A stretch of 64,000 nt of DNA from Arachis hypogaea (Eukaryota; Streptophyta; Magnoliopsida; Fabales; Fabaceae). The notes under the pieces were generated by a model. The model was not told the origin of the DNA, ran no database searches, and saw only the letters and a program-made list of their open reading frames with translations. The DNA lies in assembly GCF_003086295.3 (NCBI RefSeq), contig NC_092046.1, forward strand, positions 102,155,363 to 102,219,362. Reading direction: 5' to 3'. A program made the position numbers and the translations under genes. Position 1 is the stretch's first letter. Each line of letters starts with the position of its first letter. This document shows, piece after piece, positions 13,100 to 24,487 of this stretch.

Positions 13100-14088
13100 A
13101 TTTTGGACATTCAGAAACCCTTCTGTCTCTTCATTATAGAGCCACAAATTCTTCGATGTGTCTTTTTTTTATCGTTTACTTCTGTATGGCATTTGAGGAT
13201 GATTTAGATAATATTTTGATTTATGATTAGTTTATTTATAGTGGTAGTAGTACCAAAAATGAATTAACTGTAAAGGTACCAATTATGGGTACTCCCGTGT
13301 CTGCTTGGTGACATCATAAAGCTAAGCATAATGAGATGAGTGTACAGCAGGTTAATGAATTGACTTATTCCATTTCTTTTTTCTCTACAGAACAAATTAG
13401 AGAATGCAACTTCTTATTTCTTTTTTTTTTAATTTTAAAAGTAAAGTATGATTTTCAATTTTTTAAGATTTTTTAATTTTTTTATCTTACAATTAATAGT
13501 AAAAGATTATATTTTATTGTTTTAAATAAAAAATTAAGAAAACTAATTTTTAAAAAATTATATTATTGTAGTAGTTTTTTTCCGATTACCTATTCCATTT
13601 TTCTCTTCATTATAGATTTATTTAATAATTATGCATGGTTATGATGATTTTATGAAATTGAAAATTATAATTTCATAATTAAAAGATTTGTAATTGAGCA
13701 TTTATGTTAAAAAAAATTTTGATTTATTATTTTTATTTTTATATTAAAAAATACAAAATGTTTTTGAAGTATTTATTTTTATGATTTTATATAAGACGAA
13801 TGGTAAAATATTTTAGAAACAAATATTCTAGTATTATTAATATTTTTTGAAAGATAATAACTAATAAAATTTTAATTAAAAATTTTTAAACTGTAAAAAT
13901 TTAATAAAAGAATTTTAAAATTAAAAAAAGATAAAATAATTAAACTTAATTAATTAAGAATTTAATTTTAATATATTATATAATTATATTTATTCTTTTA
14001 AATAATTATTTATATAATTAATAAAAAAATAATTATTTTCATTAAATTACGTTATATAATTAGATGTATGTTTCAATTTGCAGTCATG
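13100..14088. other. 3' flank of the kinase gene; A/T-rich intergenic
   Basis: The first 150-250 bp should hold the 3' untranslated region and poly(A) site, though no unique signal can be picked in such A/T-rich DNA. The rest is low-complexity A/T sequence without open frames or recognisable repeats, up to the terminal repeat of the Mutator-like element. Confidence 0.4.
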
Positions 14089-14637
14089 CTACACATACAA
14101 GTCTTTTTAACTTATAAGTCTTACAAGTTAGGCCAAACCCAACAAAAACTACGCTCACCCACAAAAACGTGTTAACACGCGCATCACGTTTCCAAAGCGC
14201 TCTCTCACCATTAAGAACGACTCTTCTTCTTCTCCTCGATGAAAATCATAACTGTCATTTTTTCTTCGTGTTTCTCCTCTTCCTCTTCTTCTTCCTTCTT
14301 CTTCTCTTTTTTCTTTATGTTTCTCCTCCTTTTTCTTCGCGTGTTTCATCTTCATCGTCGTGTTTCTCCTTCTTCTTCTTTTGATTTTGTAACATTATGT
14401 ATTTTTTTCTTCTTTGTTTGATTTTTTCCTCCCAAAAAGAATTATGAGAATATGAAATAAGAAGATGAATAAGAACAGTAGAAGATGAGGAGGAAGAAGA
14501 TGAAGAGTTCTAAATTATGCAGAACTTATCCGAATAAAAATACACTCAAATATCTTCGTTTTACACCCAAATGTCTTCGTGTTACACCTAAATATTTTTA
14601 TTTTACACCCAAATTTACTGCCAATACAGAAATGAGT

Positions 14638-14806
14638 TATGCCACATGTACATTAAAATCAACCACTAAAGTCAGCCACCAGTATAAAATACATACTGGA
14701 ATACAAATAATACATTGAAAATAAATTAAAGCACACATATATTTATACACAAATACATTGGTGGCTGATTTTAATGTACAGATAGCATTTTTGTACAGAA
14801 AAATAT
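14638..14806. repeat. MITE-like hairpin repeat, copy 1
   Basis: The left arm TGTACATTAAAATCAACCAC (about 14647) is the inverted partner of the right arm GTGGCTGATTTTAATGTACA (about 14760). The 90-bp centre is A/T-rich and includes ATACATACTGGAATACAA. It encodes nothing. Copies with the same arms lie in the next two tandem units. Confidence 0.65.
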
Positions 14807-15373
14807 TTCCTCTAATGCTACATTTTTTTCTTCTTTTTCTTTTCCTTATTTCTTTCTTCCTTTTAGTTAAATGAATGTAAGTTCATCCTCTTCCAAGTAA
14901 TTTTACAGCATTATGTGTTTCTTCTTCTTCTTTTTTTGATTTTTTTGTTTTTATTCTTATTAAGAGAGTAAAATAAGAAGAAACTTGAGAAGGTAAAACA
15001 AAAAGAAAAAGATGAATAAGAAAAAAAGAAGATGGTAATGATGATGAAAAAAAAGAAGCAGCAGAAGATGAGGAGGAGGAAGAGGAAGAGTTCTAAATTA
15101 TGCAGAACTTATCAGAATAAAAATAGACCTAAATATCTTCGTTTTACACCCAAATTTCTTTATTGGTGAATTATATGGTAAAGATGTAAGTTTACAGATT
15201 TTTCCTTTAATAGAATGAAAGAGGGATTAATAAAAGTAGGACCCACATTTTGAATAATAATAAAATAATAAAAAATAACTATAAAAGGAATTATATTCTC
15301 TCTCTATACCACTCAAATCTGTACAGTAGAGTGCCCCATCTTTATTTTACACCCAAATTTGCTGCAAATACAG

Positions 15374-15545
15374 AAATGAGTTATGCTACGTGTACACTAA
15401 AATTAGCCAACAAAGTCAGTTACCAATATAAAATACATACTGGAATACAAATATACATTGAAAATAAATTAAATCACACATGTATTTACACATAAATACA
15501 TCGGTGGCTGATTTTAGTGTACAAATAATATTTTTGTACAGAAAA
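15374..15545. repeat. MITE-like hairpin repeat, copy 2
   Basis: Left arm TGTACACTAAAATTAGCCAA (about 15390) and right arm GGTGGCTGATTTTAGTGTAC (about 15503) are inverted partners, around an A/T-rich core shared with copy 1. It duplicates with the surrounding tandem unit. Confidence 0.65.
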
Positions 15546-15966
15546 ATGTTTTCTCTAATGCTGCATTTTTTTCTTCTTCTTTTCCTTATTTCTTTCTTTC
15601 TTTTAGTTAAATGAATGTAAGTTCATTCTCTTTCAAGTAATTTTGCAGCATTATGTGTTTCTTCTTCTTCTTTGTTTGATTTTTTTGTTTTTATTCCAAT
15701 TAAGAAAGTAAAACAAGAAGAAATTTGAGAAGGTAAAACAAAAAGAAAAAGATGAATAAGAAAAAAAAGAAGAAGAAGATGGTGATGATGATGAAAAAAA
15801 GAAGCAGCAGCAGAAGATGAAGAGGAGGAAGAGGAAGAGTTCTGAATTATGCAGAATTTATCAGCATAAAAATACACCCAAAATTCTTAAAATACACCCA
15901 AATATCTTCGTCTTACACCTAAATATCTTTGTTTTATACCAAAATTTGCTGTAAATACAAAAATGA

Positions 15967-16120
15967 GTTATGCCACGTATACACTAAAATCATCTACCAG
16001 TATAAAATATATACTGGAATACAGATATACATTGAAAATAAATTAACCACACATGTATTTTTATGCACAAATACATTGGTAGATGATTTTAGTGTACAAA
16101 TAGCATTTTTGTACAGAAAA
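15967..16120. repeat. MITE-like hairpin repeat, copy 3
   Basis: Left arm TACACTAAAATCATCTACC and right arm GGTAGATGATTTTAGTGTA are inverted partners. The arms share a compensating change relative to copies 1 and 2 (GTAGATGA in place of GTGGCTGA, and the matching change on the left). Confidence 0.65.
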
Positions 16121-16504
16121 ATATTTTTCCTAATGCTACATTTGTTTTCTTCTTCTTCTTTTCTATATTTTGTTCTTTCTTTTAGTTAAATAAATGTAAG
16201 TTCATCCTCTTCCAAGTAATTTTACAGTATTATGTGTTTCTTCTTCTTCTTTGTTTGATTTTTTTGTTTTTATTCTTGTTAAGAGAGTAAAACAAGAAGA
16301 AATTTGAGAAGTTAAAATAAAAAGGAAAAGATGAATAAAAGAAAAAAGAAGAAGAAGATAGTGATGATGATGAAAAAAAAAAGAAGCAGAAGATGAGAAG
16401 GAAGAAGAGGAAGAATTTTAAATTATGCAGAACTTATCAGAATAAAAATACACCCAAATATCTTCGTCTTACACCCAAATATCTTCGTGTTATACCCAAA
16501 TTTG

Positions 16505-17349
16505 CTACAAATACAAAAAAATATTTCTTCTAATGCTACATTTTTTCTTCTGAATTGAACCATACTTCAACCACTTGATTGGATTCAAAACAATAAAAAA
16601 ATTTTCGATTTTCCCTACTTCAAATCCAGCTGAGGGATTTGTCTTATCGGTCGGAGATATTTTCGATTTCCATTTTTCCTCTTTGCTACATGAAATCAAT
16701 TGATTCTTAATTTTGTTTTCTTTTTTATTTGTGCTCCGAACTCTTGTAGAAAAACCTGCAGCCTTTGCATAATCCTTATAGAATTTTGCAGCATCTTCAA
16801 GGATGTTAAAAGTCATCCCAACCTTGGATACAAATTGCTCATCAACACCACAGATTTGCTGCAAAGTACACTCAAAATACACCATATTAAAACAAGCATA
16901 AATTATAGAATGCAAATACAACTATAAAACCATCATAAAAAATAACAAAAATTAGATTCATGAATCATCAATAAACAAAAACTAAAACAATTCAACTAAA
17001 ACAATAAGACAATTCACCCTTAGTGAGATGAAAAGTTATAAACTGTAAATACACCCAAACTTTCTTGAAATACACCTAAATATTATTGATTTACACCCCT
17101 GATATAAAATGCAGAAAATTCATCAGAACTAGTACATTAGATTCAATTCAAACAAGGAACAATGAACAGCGAATTTCACAGACAAGGTTCACGCATTATT
17201 CAACTACACAATCATAAACTACTAACTGGATTCAAATTCAAATTCAATTATTAATTGGAATTAAACCACACCTCAGGAACTTCATTAGATTCAAATTCAA
17301 AATCCACTTCACTCTGGTTCAGCTGATAATCTGAAGTTGAATCATCCAT
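16505..17349 (-). pseudogene. FAR1-type DNA-binding domain, truncated (FAR1-RELATED SEQUENCE-like)
   Basis: Minus strand, exon 1 17349-17272 (26 codons from ATG, acidic, ending VPE) and exon 2 16858-16505, with a GT-AG intron in phase 0 between them. Exon 2 has the FAR1-domain core: VGMTFNILEDAAKFYKDYAK, then AGFSTRVRSTNKK and a Cys in LISCSKEEKWKSK. The domain is a WRKY-GCM1-type zinc finger. Here the frame diverges after TNPSAG and stops about 45 codons later, so the second half of the finger and the whole transposase are missing. FAR1-like proteins descend from Mutator transposases, and the position within terminal inverted repeats fits an element gene rather than a host regulator. Non-functional as a transposase; a short product is possible but unproven. 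Confidence 0.75.
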
Positions 17350-17926
17350 TATCTTCAAAACGATTTCAGAGCTTAATTTCAGAAACAATGAAAAACGAGA
17401 AAAAATAAGAAAGAAAACAGAGAGAGAAACTTACGTAAACGGCGAAGGAAAAGGGAGAGAGAAACGCACGAAAGAGATCGAAGAGAGAAGACAAGAAAAC
17501 GCAGAAGGAATTCAAAAAAAGAAAGGAAATTCTTTTTAAAAAGGAAGTTATATATTTGTGCGTTGATTGATTGAAAAATCTGTTAAGGAGGCGTGTGAAA
17601 CATACGTGCTATAAGAGACGCGTTTTAGGGATTAAGGATTTTTAGGGCTTATGTGACTTGTATAGTGAAAAGGCTTGTATGTGGAGATTAATTCTTAAAT
17701 TTAATTTATGTTTAAGTTAAAAATTTAAAATCAAATTTATTAATTAATATGTAAAATTTTAGGCGTTGAAAAAAGTGAAACTCAGGTACATCCAGCGCTT
17801 ATACGAATAGGGACCTACTAATTAAACACTACTAACACAAAGTTGAAAATCTAATAATATAATATTAGACTCAAATACTCAATCTAGTTTTGAAATAATT
17901 GTTTTTATTAATATCAGAGTTATTCG

Positions 17927-18230
17927 TGTTAGATTTCTTTATAAAACCAGTAATTTACGTACCTCCAGCTATTGCCAATAAATTCTTTGATTTAATTTGG
18001 AACTTCCAATTCTTGAATCACAGAGAGTCAGATGGAATCAAGGTGTATTTTTTTTTCTTTCTTATGATCAGAATTGGGAACCCAAATTTTATAAAGTTTA
18101 TGATGAACAGCCGTGTTCTTTCCATCAAAGAACAGACCAACTGTCAATATAATAATTAATAATTATAATACCACCCAAACTAATTTCTATATTAACAAAT
18201 TGGACCACAATTAGAATAAAAATTCTAGCA
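17927..18230 (-). repeat. 3' LTR of the copia element
   Basis: 304 bp, TGTTAGATTT at the left edge and CTAGCA at the right. It matches 23662-23932 except for scattered transitions and an extra 33 bp at about 18007-18040 (from CAATTCTTGAATC onward). Confidence 0.9.
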
Positions 18231-18245
18231 TTCTCCCACTTGGTC
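18231..18245 (-). other. Polypurine tract of the copia element
   Basis: On the minus strand the bases directly before the 3' LTR read CCAAGTGGGAGAA, a purine-rich run of the usual form for priming plus-strand DNA in copia elements. Confidence 0.7.
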
Positions 18246-18551
18246 CAACATTTGTTACGTATAGTTCATAATTACATACTATGCTTAAACAATTAAGACA
18301 AATTACACAAATCATAGCGGTAGTTTTTCATTAATTAAGTATTACCTTCTATGTATTACAATGTAATATCTCCTAACTGAATAAACTCTTCATGTGGTAT
18401 TTCTGTAGGAATAAGCCCAATGCTTATTCTAGGTCCTTCACTGAATTTTATTTGTCATTCTCAATCATGTATGCGCATATATACTGACCAAATGAGAAAC
18501 AAACAATAACAGGAATTTCATATCCAAATATGTCATATAATATAACATAAG

Positions 18552-21500
18552 TCATATAAGTGACGTTACAGAACATAAACCCATACTAGTAACATGATCC
18601 TTAAACAATCCTGGTGGCATGCCTTTTGTCAAAGGATCAGCTATCATCTGTTTAGTACTAATATGCTCTATCTGTACCTCATTAGACCTAACTTGGTCTT
18701 TAATGGCTAAGTACTTAATATCGATGTGCTTACTTCGACTACTACTTCTATTATTCTTAGCCATAAATACAGCAGCTGAATTGTCATAATATATTCTTAA
18801 TGGCCTAGAGATACAATCCATAATCTTAAGCTCAGAGATGAAATTCTTTAACCAAACACCTTGTGCTGTAGCCTCAAAACAAGCAATAAACTCGGTTTCC
18901 ATGGTAGAAGTGGCTACAAGTGATTGTTTTGCACTCTTCCAAGATACTGCTCCATCAGCAAGCATAAAAATGCATCCTGACGTTGACTTTCTAGAATCAA
19001 CACATCCCGCCAAGTCTGAATCTAAGTATCCAATAATTTCCAAATTGTCGGTTTGTCTATATGTAAGCATGAAGTCCTTGGTCCCTTGAAGGTACCTTAA
19101 GACCTTCTTTGTAGCTCTCCAATGGATAATTCCTGGATTGCTTTGATATCTTCCTAACATGCTAACAGTAAAAGCAATGTCAGGTCTTGTACAGACCTGA
19201 GCATACATTAGGCTTCCAACGGCTGAAGCATAAGGAATATTTTGCATCTGTTTCTTTTCAAGTTCATTTTTGGGACATTGATCTAAGCAGAATTTGTCAC
19301 CTTTCACAATAGGTGCAACACTTGGTGAACAATTTTGCATTTTAAACCTCTCAAGAACTTTATTAATATAGGCTTCTTGAGATAAACCTAAAATTCCTTT
19401 ATGTTTATCTCTATGAATCTTTATGCCAATGACATAAGATGCATCACCCATATCTTTCATATCAAAATGTCTAGAGAGAAATTGTTTCACTTCATGTAAC
19501 AACCCTAAATCATTTGTTGCAAGCAAAATATCATCTACATATAAGATGAGAAATATGATCTTGCTCCCACTAACCTTGTGATATATACATTGATCAGAAA
19601 TATTTTCAATGAACCCAAATGAAGAAATCACATTGTGAAACTTCAAATACCACTGTCGGGAAGCCTGCTTAAGACCATACATTGCTCTCTTAAGCTTGCA
19701 AACTAACTCCTTACCAGCACTTGAGATGAACCCTTCGGGTTGTCTCATATAGACCTCTTCTTCCAAATCTCCATTAAGGAATGCCGTTTTCACATCCATT
19801 TGATGCAATTCCATGTCAAACTGTGCTACCAATGCCATAATGATGCGGAAAGAGTCTTTCTTTGAAACAGGAGAAAAGGTTTCCCTGTAGTCAACTCCTT
19901 CCCTTTGAGTAAATCCTTTGGCAACAAGTCGAGCCTTGTAGCGCTCAATATTGCCTGATGAATCCTTCTTGGTTTTAAAGACCCATTTACAACCAATGGC
20001 CCCATCAGGCAATTCTATAAGATCCCAAACTTGGTTATCTGCCATAGAATTCATTTCATCCTTCATAGCATCTAGCCATAAATTGGAATTACGACTTTTT
20101 ATTGCTTGTGAAAACGTCGTTGGGTCATTTTCATCACAAACATCATAGTCAGACTCAGCAAGATATACTACATAGTCACTAGAAATTGCAGGCTTTCTAA
20201 TTCTTGTTGATCTTCTTAATGTTGCATCATCAACCTCTTGTAAAGGTAGTGGGATAACAGGTTCTCCCTCTTCTTGAAGTTGCTCTTGAGCAATATGTTC
20301 TTGAACAATATTTTTATTGTGAAGAGTTTGATCCTCCACCATATGATCTACTTGAACATTATCTTCATGATGTGGAACATTAGTAATAGGTTGTTCTATA
20401 TTGAGCCTATCTGTATGGGCATTGTATTGAACAATCACTCTTGTATATGGAGAGATTTGACAAACATTATCATTCTCAACAACTTTAGGAGGATGATTTC
20501 TCCCACTTTCCACATCATGCTCTAAAAATGTTGCATTTCTAGATTCAACTATTTTACTTGAATGGGAGGGACAATAAAATCTGTAACCCTTAGACTTTTC
20601 TGCATAGCCAATAAAATAGGAACTTATCGTCCTTGGGTCCAACTTCCTTTCTTGTGGATTATAAACCCGAACTTCAGCAGGACAACCCCAAATGCGTATA
20701 TGATTCAAACTAGGTTTCTAACCTTTCTATAGCTCAAATGGCGTTTTAGAAACTGCCTTTGTTGGAACTCTATTTAATATATACGCAGCTGTCTTAAGGG
20801 CTTCACTCCACAAGGATAAAGGAAGATTGGAGTTGCTAAGCATACTCCTCACCATATCCAGCAAAGTCTTATTTCTTCTTTCAGCTACACCATTTTGATA
20901 TGGTGTGCCAGGCATGGTGTATTGTGCCACAATACGATACTCTTGAAGATACTTTGCAAATGGACTAGGTGCTTGCCCACTTCCAGTATATCTCCCATAG
21001 AATTCTCCACCTCTATCTGATCTCACGATCTTAATTTTCTTTCCGCATTATTTCTCTACTTCAGCTTTATAGACTTTAAAAGCGTCCAATGCCTCATATT
21101 TATTATGAAGCATATAGAGATACATATATCGTGAATAATCATCAATAAAGGAGATGAAGTATTTCTGACCACTTAAGGACATATCAGGACAACATATGTC
21201 AGTGTGAATTATTTCTAATATGTCAGAACTTCTCTTAGCACCTTTTTGAGACTTTTTGGTTTGCTTTCCCTTAATGCAATCCAGACAAGTATCAAAATCA
21301 GTAAAGTCTAGAGTTTCAAGGACTCCATCACTTACTAATTTCTTTATTCTCTCAATGGAGATGTGTCCCAACCTTTGGTGCCATAACATGGAGGATTTTT
21401 CATTCATACCATTACTATGCATAACCATAAGATTAGATGGAACATTATTAGCTAAATGAACTTTAAATAAATCACCAATTAAAGTACCACGTCCAATAAT

Positions 21501-22640
21501 ATTAGAATTTTTAATAATGTCAACAGAATCATCATAAAAATTTATACATAATCTTTGTTTTACAAGCTTAGATAAAGAAATCAAATTTTTAGAAAAATCT
21601 GGAATATAAAAGGTTCTTTCTAAATTTAAAATACAACCAGTACTTAATACAAGCCTAAATGTTCCAACAGCTTCCACACGTGAACGCATCCGATTGCCCA
21701 TATAGATGCTTAGTTCACTTCCTATCGGTTTCCTTTTCCTTATGAAACCCTGCATGGTATTTGAAATATGAATTTCAGCACCAGAATCAATCCACCAAGT
21801 GTCATGACATATTTCAACAAAATTAGATTCAAAACACACTGAAGGAATAAGATCACAAAGGTTAGTACCTTTCTTTTCAAGCCAAACTTTAAATTTTGGA
21901 CACTCCTTCTTCATGTGTCCTTTCTTTTTACAAAAGAAACACTGTGTACTTTCTTTCTTCATAGGATGGGATACAATACCCTTTCCTTTCTTCTTATGAG
22001 CTTGCTTTTTACTACCCTCATTTGTCACTAATAGTACACTTTCACCAAATTCCTGAATTAGCCTTCCTTCCTCTTGCACACACATCACCAGTAATTCGTT
22101 AATGGACCATTTTTCCTTATGTGTGTTATAAGAAATCTTAAATGGTCCGTACTGGGAAGGAAGAGAATTCAGAATAAGATGCACCAGAAATAAGTCAGAG
22201 ATCTCAACCTCTAAAGCTTTCAGTTGTGCTGCAATGTCTCTCAACCTCATGATGTGTTCATGCACACCTCTTACCCCGGTAAGCCTCATAGATGACAATT
22301 GTGCCATTAGGGTGCTTGCAAGTGCCTTACTAGAAGACTCAAACTGTTCATCAATAGCCTTCATACAATCATTGACATTCCTACAATCAGGAATTGAACC
22401 TCGGATACTAGCTGAAATACGAGACTTAATGAACATCATACTTAAACGGTTGGATTTCTCCCACCGTTCGTATAATGCTACCTCGGCTTGAGAACTAGCA
22501 TCAGTAGGTGTCGGAGGCTCATCCCTATGAAGAGCATAGTCAAGGTCTGCACACCCCAAGTGAAAGAGAATCTTATCTTTCCATTCCTTATAGTTGTCAC
22601 CACTTAACAAATGAACTTCAGATACAGTTTCAGATATCAT
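18552..22640 (-). pseudogene. Copia gag-pol polyprotein with three nonsense codons
   Basis: A single frame of 1,363 codons from ATG 22640 to the stop at 18552. Domains in order: Gag (GDNYKEWKDKILFHLG near residue 15), CCHC knuckle CFFCKKKGHMKKEC (about 235), protease WWIDSGAEIHIS (about 280), pre-integrase LWHQRLGH (about 420), integrase FIDDYSRY and SDRGGEF (about 495-545), reverse transcriptase with MDVKTAFLNG and YVDD (about 1033), and RNase H with a KSTSGCIF block (about 1225). Stops interrupt it at codon 531 (21050-21048) and codons 638 and 641 (20729-20718); the frame is otherwise intact. Each stop is one transition from Gln (TAA) or Trp (TAG, twice). The integrase is therefore cut and no full polyprotein can be made. 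Confidence 0.93.
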
Positions 22641-23139
22641 TACTGCTGCAAATAATAAATCATGCTAACATTATTCAACTTTAAATAGGCACATCAAAAT
22701 CCATAACATATGATAATACATGCCAATGCAAGTCATATCAAAATAAATATAAATCATAGTGTCATTAAAATCTACCTGTGGGCAAAGATTTTAACACACA
22801 TAATATTCACTATACTAACTAAAGTATTGAAACTAGAAAATAAAATACTGCTTCTTAATACCTATAGGCTAATTAAGAAGTAAGAAATATTTTCTATTTC
22901 AATCTAATTATATGTGAATAACATAATAAATTCCTGTGGGTAAGTTTATTATATAATTCACAACAATTACAAATATATCATATTAATATTTATGTGATCT
23001 CTTTAAATATAATTATTATCAAGGATGTTGTGGCTACTCCTCAATAAATCATATATTAATCACAATATGATATGCAGTGAAAGAATTTATATTGTATGCA
23101 AATATAATCAACAAATAAATAAATTGAGTAACATGAATA

Positions 23140-23225
23140 ATATTAAAGTGGAGATGATCTAGTGGATAAATATTTTAGCAATATTTAGAAGATCCAAGTT
23201 CAAACCTCACTCCAACCAAAATTTA
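23140..23225 (+). repeat. Possible tRNA-derived SINE head in the copia leader
   Basis: TGATCTAGTGGATAA (about 23155) resembles a pol III A box, and AAGTTCAAACCTCACT (about 23201) resembles a B box, about 45 bp apart; both are typical of plant tRNA-derived SINEs. An A/T-rich tail follows. No target duplication was identified. It could be chance similarity in the leader. Confidence 0.3.
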
Positions 23226-23647
23226 AATTTTTATAATAAAATTTAAATTTTGAAACACAACAACTTCAACGTAAAAGTAGAAAGCATTTAATATTATATA
23301 ACAAACAAAATTCATCCATTGAAACAAGTTCATTGTGTCTTCTCTCTTCCACCATCTTCCCTTTCTTCTTCTCTCTGTTTTCCCTTTTTTTTTTAATTCA
23401 AGAATAAGAAAACTTATGGGAATAATGGAAAATTATACTATTATGAAGAACAACTACCACACAAATTTAGAAGATTCCTTCTGGAAATATTATTTATTAT
23501 TCCCTCTTCTTATGGTACGTCAACTTTAATTTCAATAGTTTTTCTTACTTATTTCAAAATTCATACTATACATTCTTCTTTTGAAAATAATTTATCAAAA
23601 TAATGCACAGTAATTAAATTTTGAAATGGCAAGGCAGAGACAATTTT

Positions 23648-23659
23648 GCTCTTATACCA
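23648..23659 (-). other. Primer binding site of the copia element, tRNA-iMet type
   Basis: On the minus strand this reads TGGTATAAGAGC, two bases downstream of the 5' LTR. It differs by one base from TGGTATCAGAGC, the complement of initiator tRNA-Met that primes most plant copia elements. Confidence 0.75.
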
Positions 23660-23661
23660 CA

Positions 23662-23932
23662 TGTTAGATTTCTTTATAAAATCAGTAATTTACGTACCTC
23701 CAGCCATTGCCAATAAATTCTTTGATTTAATTTGGAACTTCTAAGGTGTATTTTTTTTTCTTTCTTATGATCAGAATTGGGGACCCAAATTTTATAAAGT
23801 TTTGATGAACAGTCGTGTTCTTTCCATCAAAGAACAGACCAACTGTCAATATAATAATTAATAATTATAATACCACTCAAACTAATTTCTATATTAACAA
23901 ATTGGACCACAATTAGAATAAAAATTCTAACA
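23662..23932 (-). repeat. 5' LTR of the copia element
   Basis: 271 bp with TG...CA ends, matching 17927-18230 apart from point changes and the 33-bp indel. The primer site lies next to it. Confidence 0.9.
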
Positions 23933-23937
23933 ATTCG

Positions 23938-24487
23938 TGCTGCGCATTGTGTGACACTAGGGGCAGAATTTAGTTCACAGAATGGGGTTATGGCCTCTAA
24001 AGATTTTATAAAAGAATTAGTAATATTAATATAAAAAATAAATGTAGTTAAATTGGTTTAAGTTTTATATTTTTATATTAAATTTATAGGATTAACTCTC
24101 ATTTTACAATTTTAATATTAAAATTAATTATAATAAAATTAATTTTTTATATAATTAATTATTTTATAATTTTAATTCTAAAATTTTAAAAATATTTTAT
24201 AATATCTATCTATATAATTATTTATTTATTGTGATACTAATAATAAACTTAAATATAATTATATTTATATTTTATTTTAATATAAATATTATTATATAAC
24301 TTTTATGTTAAAAATTTTTGCCTTTCCAACAAATATCTTGCTCTGTAGTGACATAAATTTGTTACTTCAAAAAATTAGAGATTTTTTATTTAAATTAATT
24401 AAATATTTTATTTATAAGTATCCACAATATTAGAAATATTTATATTTTTATACTGTTATTACATATTTTATACACTCAAAATGTGTA
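23938..24487. other. A/T-rich intergenic DNA
   Basis: Very A/T-rich sequence without open frames or a recognisable repeat. It contains the right-hand target-site flank of the copia element, and the tandem array begins at its far end. Confidence 0.5.

Larger units (their letters stand above)
14440..16550. repeat. Tandem duplication array inside the Mutator-like element
   Basis: Four copies of one block. The landmark AATTATGCAGAA recurs near 14513, 15093, 15843 and 16423, and TTTAGTTAAATGAATGTAAG near 14864, 15603 and 16183 (the last with one change). Spacings are about 580, 740-750 and 580 bp; the longer second unit holds about 170 bp of extra sequence at roughly 15155-15330. Each unit has a pyrimidine-rich TTC stretch, a GAAGAAGATGA stretch, several TACACCCAAATATCTTCG-type words, and, in three units, a MITE-like hairpin. 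Open frames such as 14169-14384 and 15623-15877 are artefacts of the TTC/GAA tracts. Confidence 0.75.
14089..17686 (-). mobile_element. Mutator-like element, non-autonomous, with a FAR1-domain remnant
   Basis: The left end (CTACACATACAAGTCTTTTT at 14089) is related in inverted orientation to the right end (ending 17686; reverse complement CTCCACATACAAGCCTTTTC). The match continues in patches for about 100 bp, including an AACGCG/ACACGCG block, giving degenerate terminal inverted repeats. Inside, on the minus strand, lies a spliced FAR1-type DNA-binding exon pair (16505-17349), the N-terminal module of FAR1-related Mutator transposases. No MULE transposase core or SWIM finger follows; the space is filled by tandem duplications. 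No clean 9-bp target duplication was found, so the exact ends are uncertain. Confidence 0.55.
17922..23937 (-). mobile_element. Complete Ty1/copia retrotransposon, inactivated
   Basis: The element runs from LTR to LTR (17927-23932) and is flanked by the 5-bp target duplication ATTCG at 17922-17926 and 23933-23937. Orientation is minus: 5' LTR at the right, primer site 23648-23659, leader, one long gag-pol frame 22640-18552, polypurine tract, 3' LTR at the left. The LTRs differ at about 7-8 of 270 aligned bases plus one 33-bp indel, so the insertion is fairly young. It inserted into A/T-rich DNA between the Mutator-like element and the tandem array. Confidence 0.93.

Noticed and set aside
14169..14421. 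Overlapping plus-strand frames rich in Phe, Leu and Ser
   Set aside because: They are translations of a TTC/TCT low-complexity tract within the Mutator-like element and have no homology-like motif.
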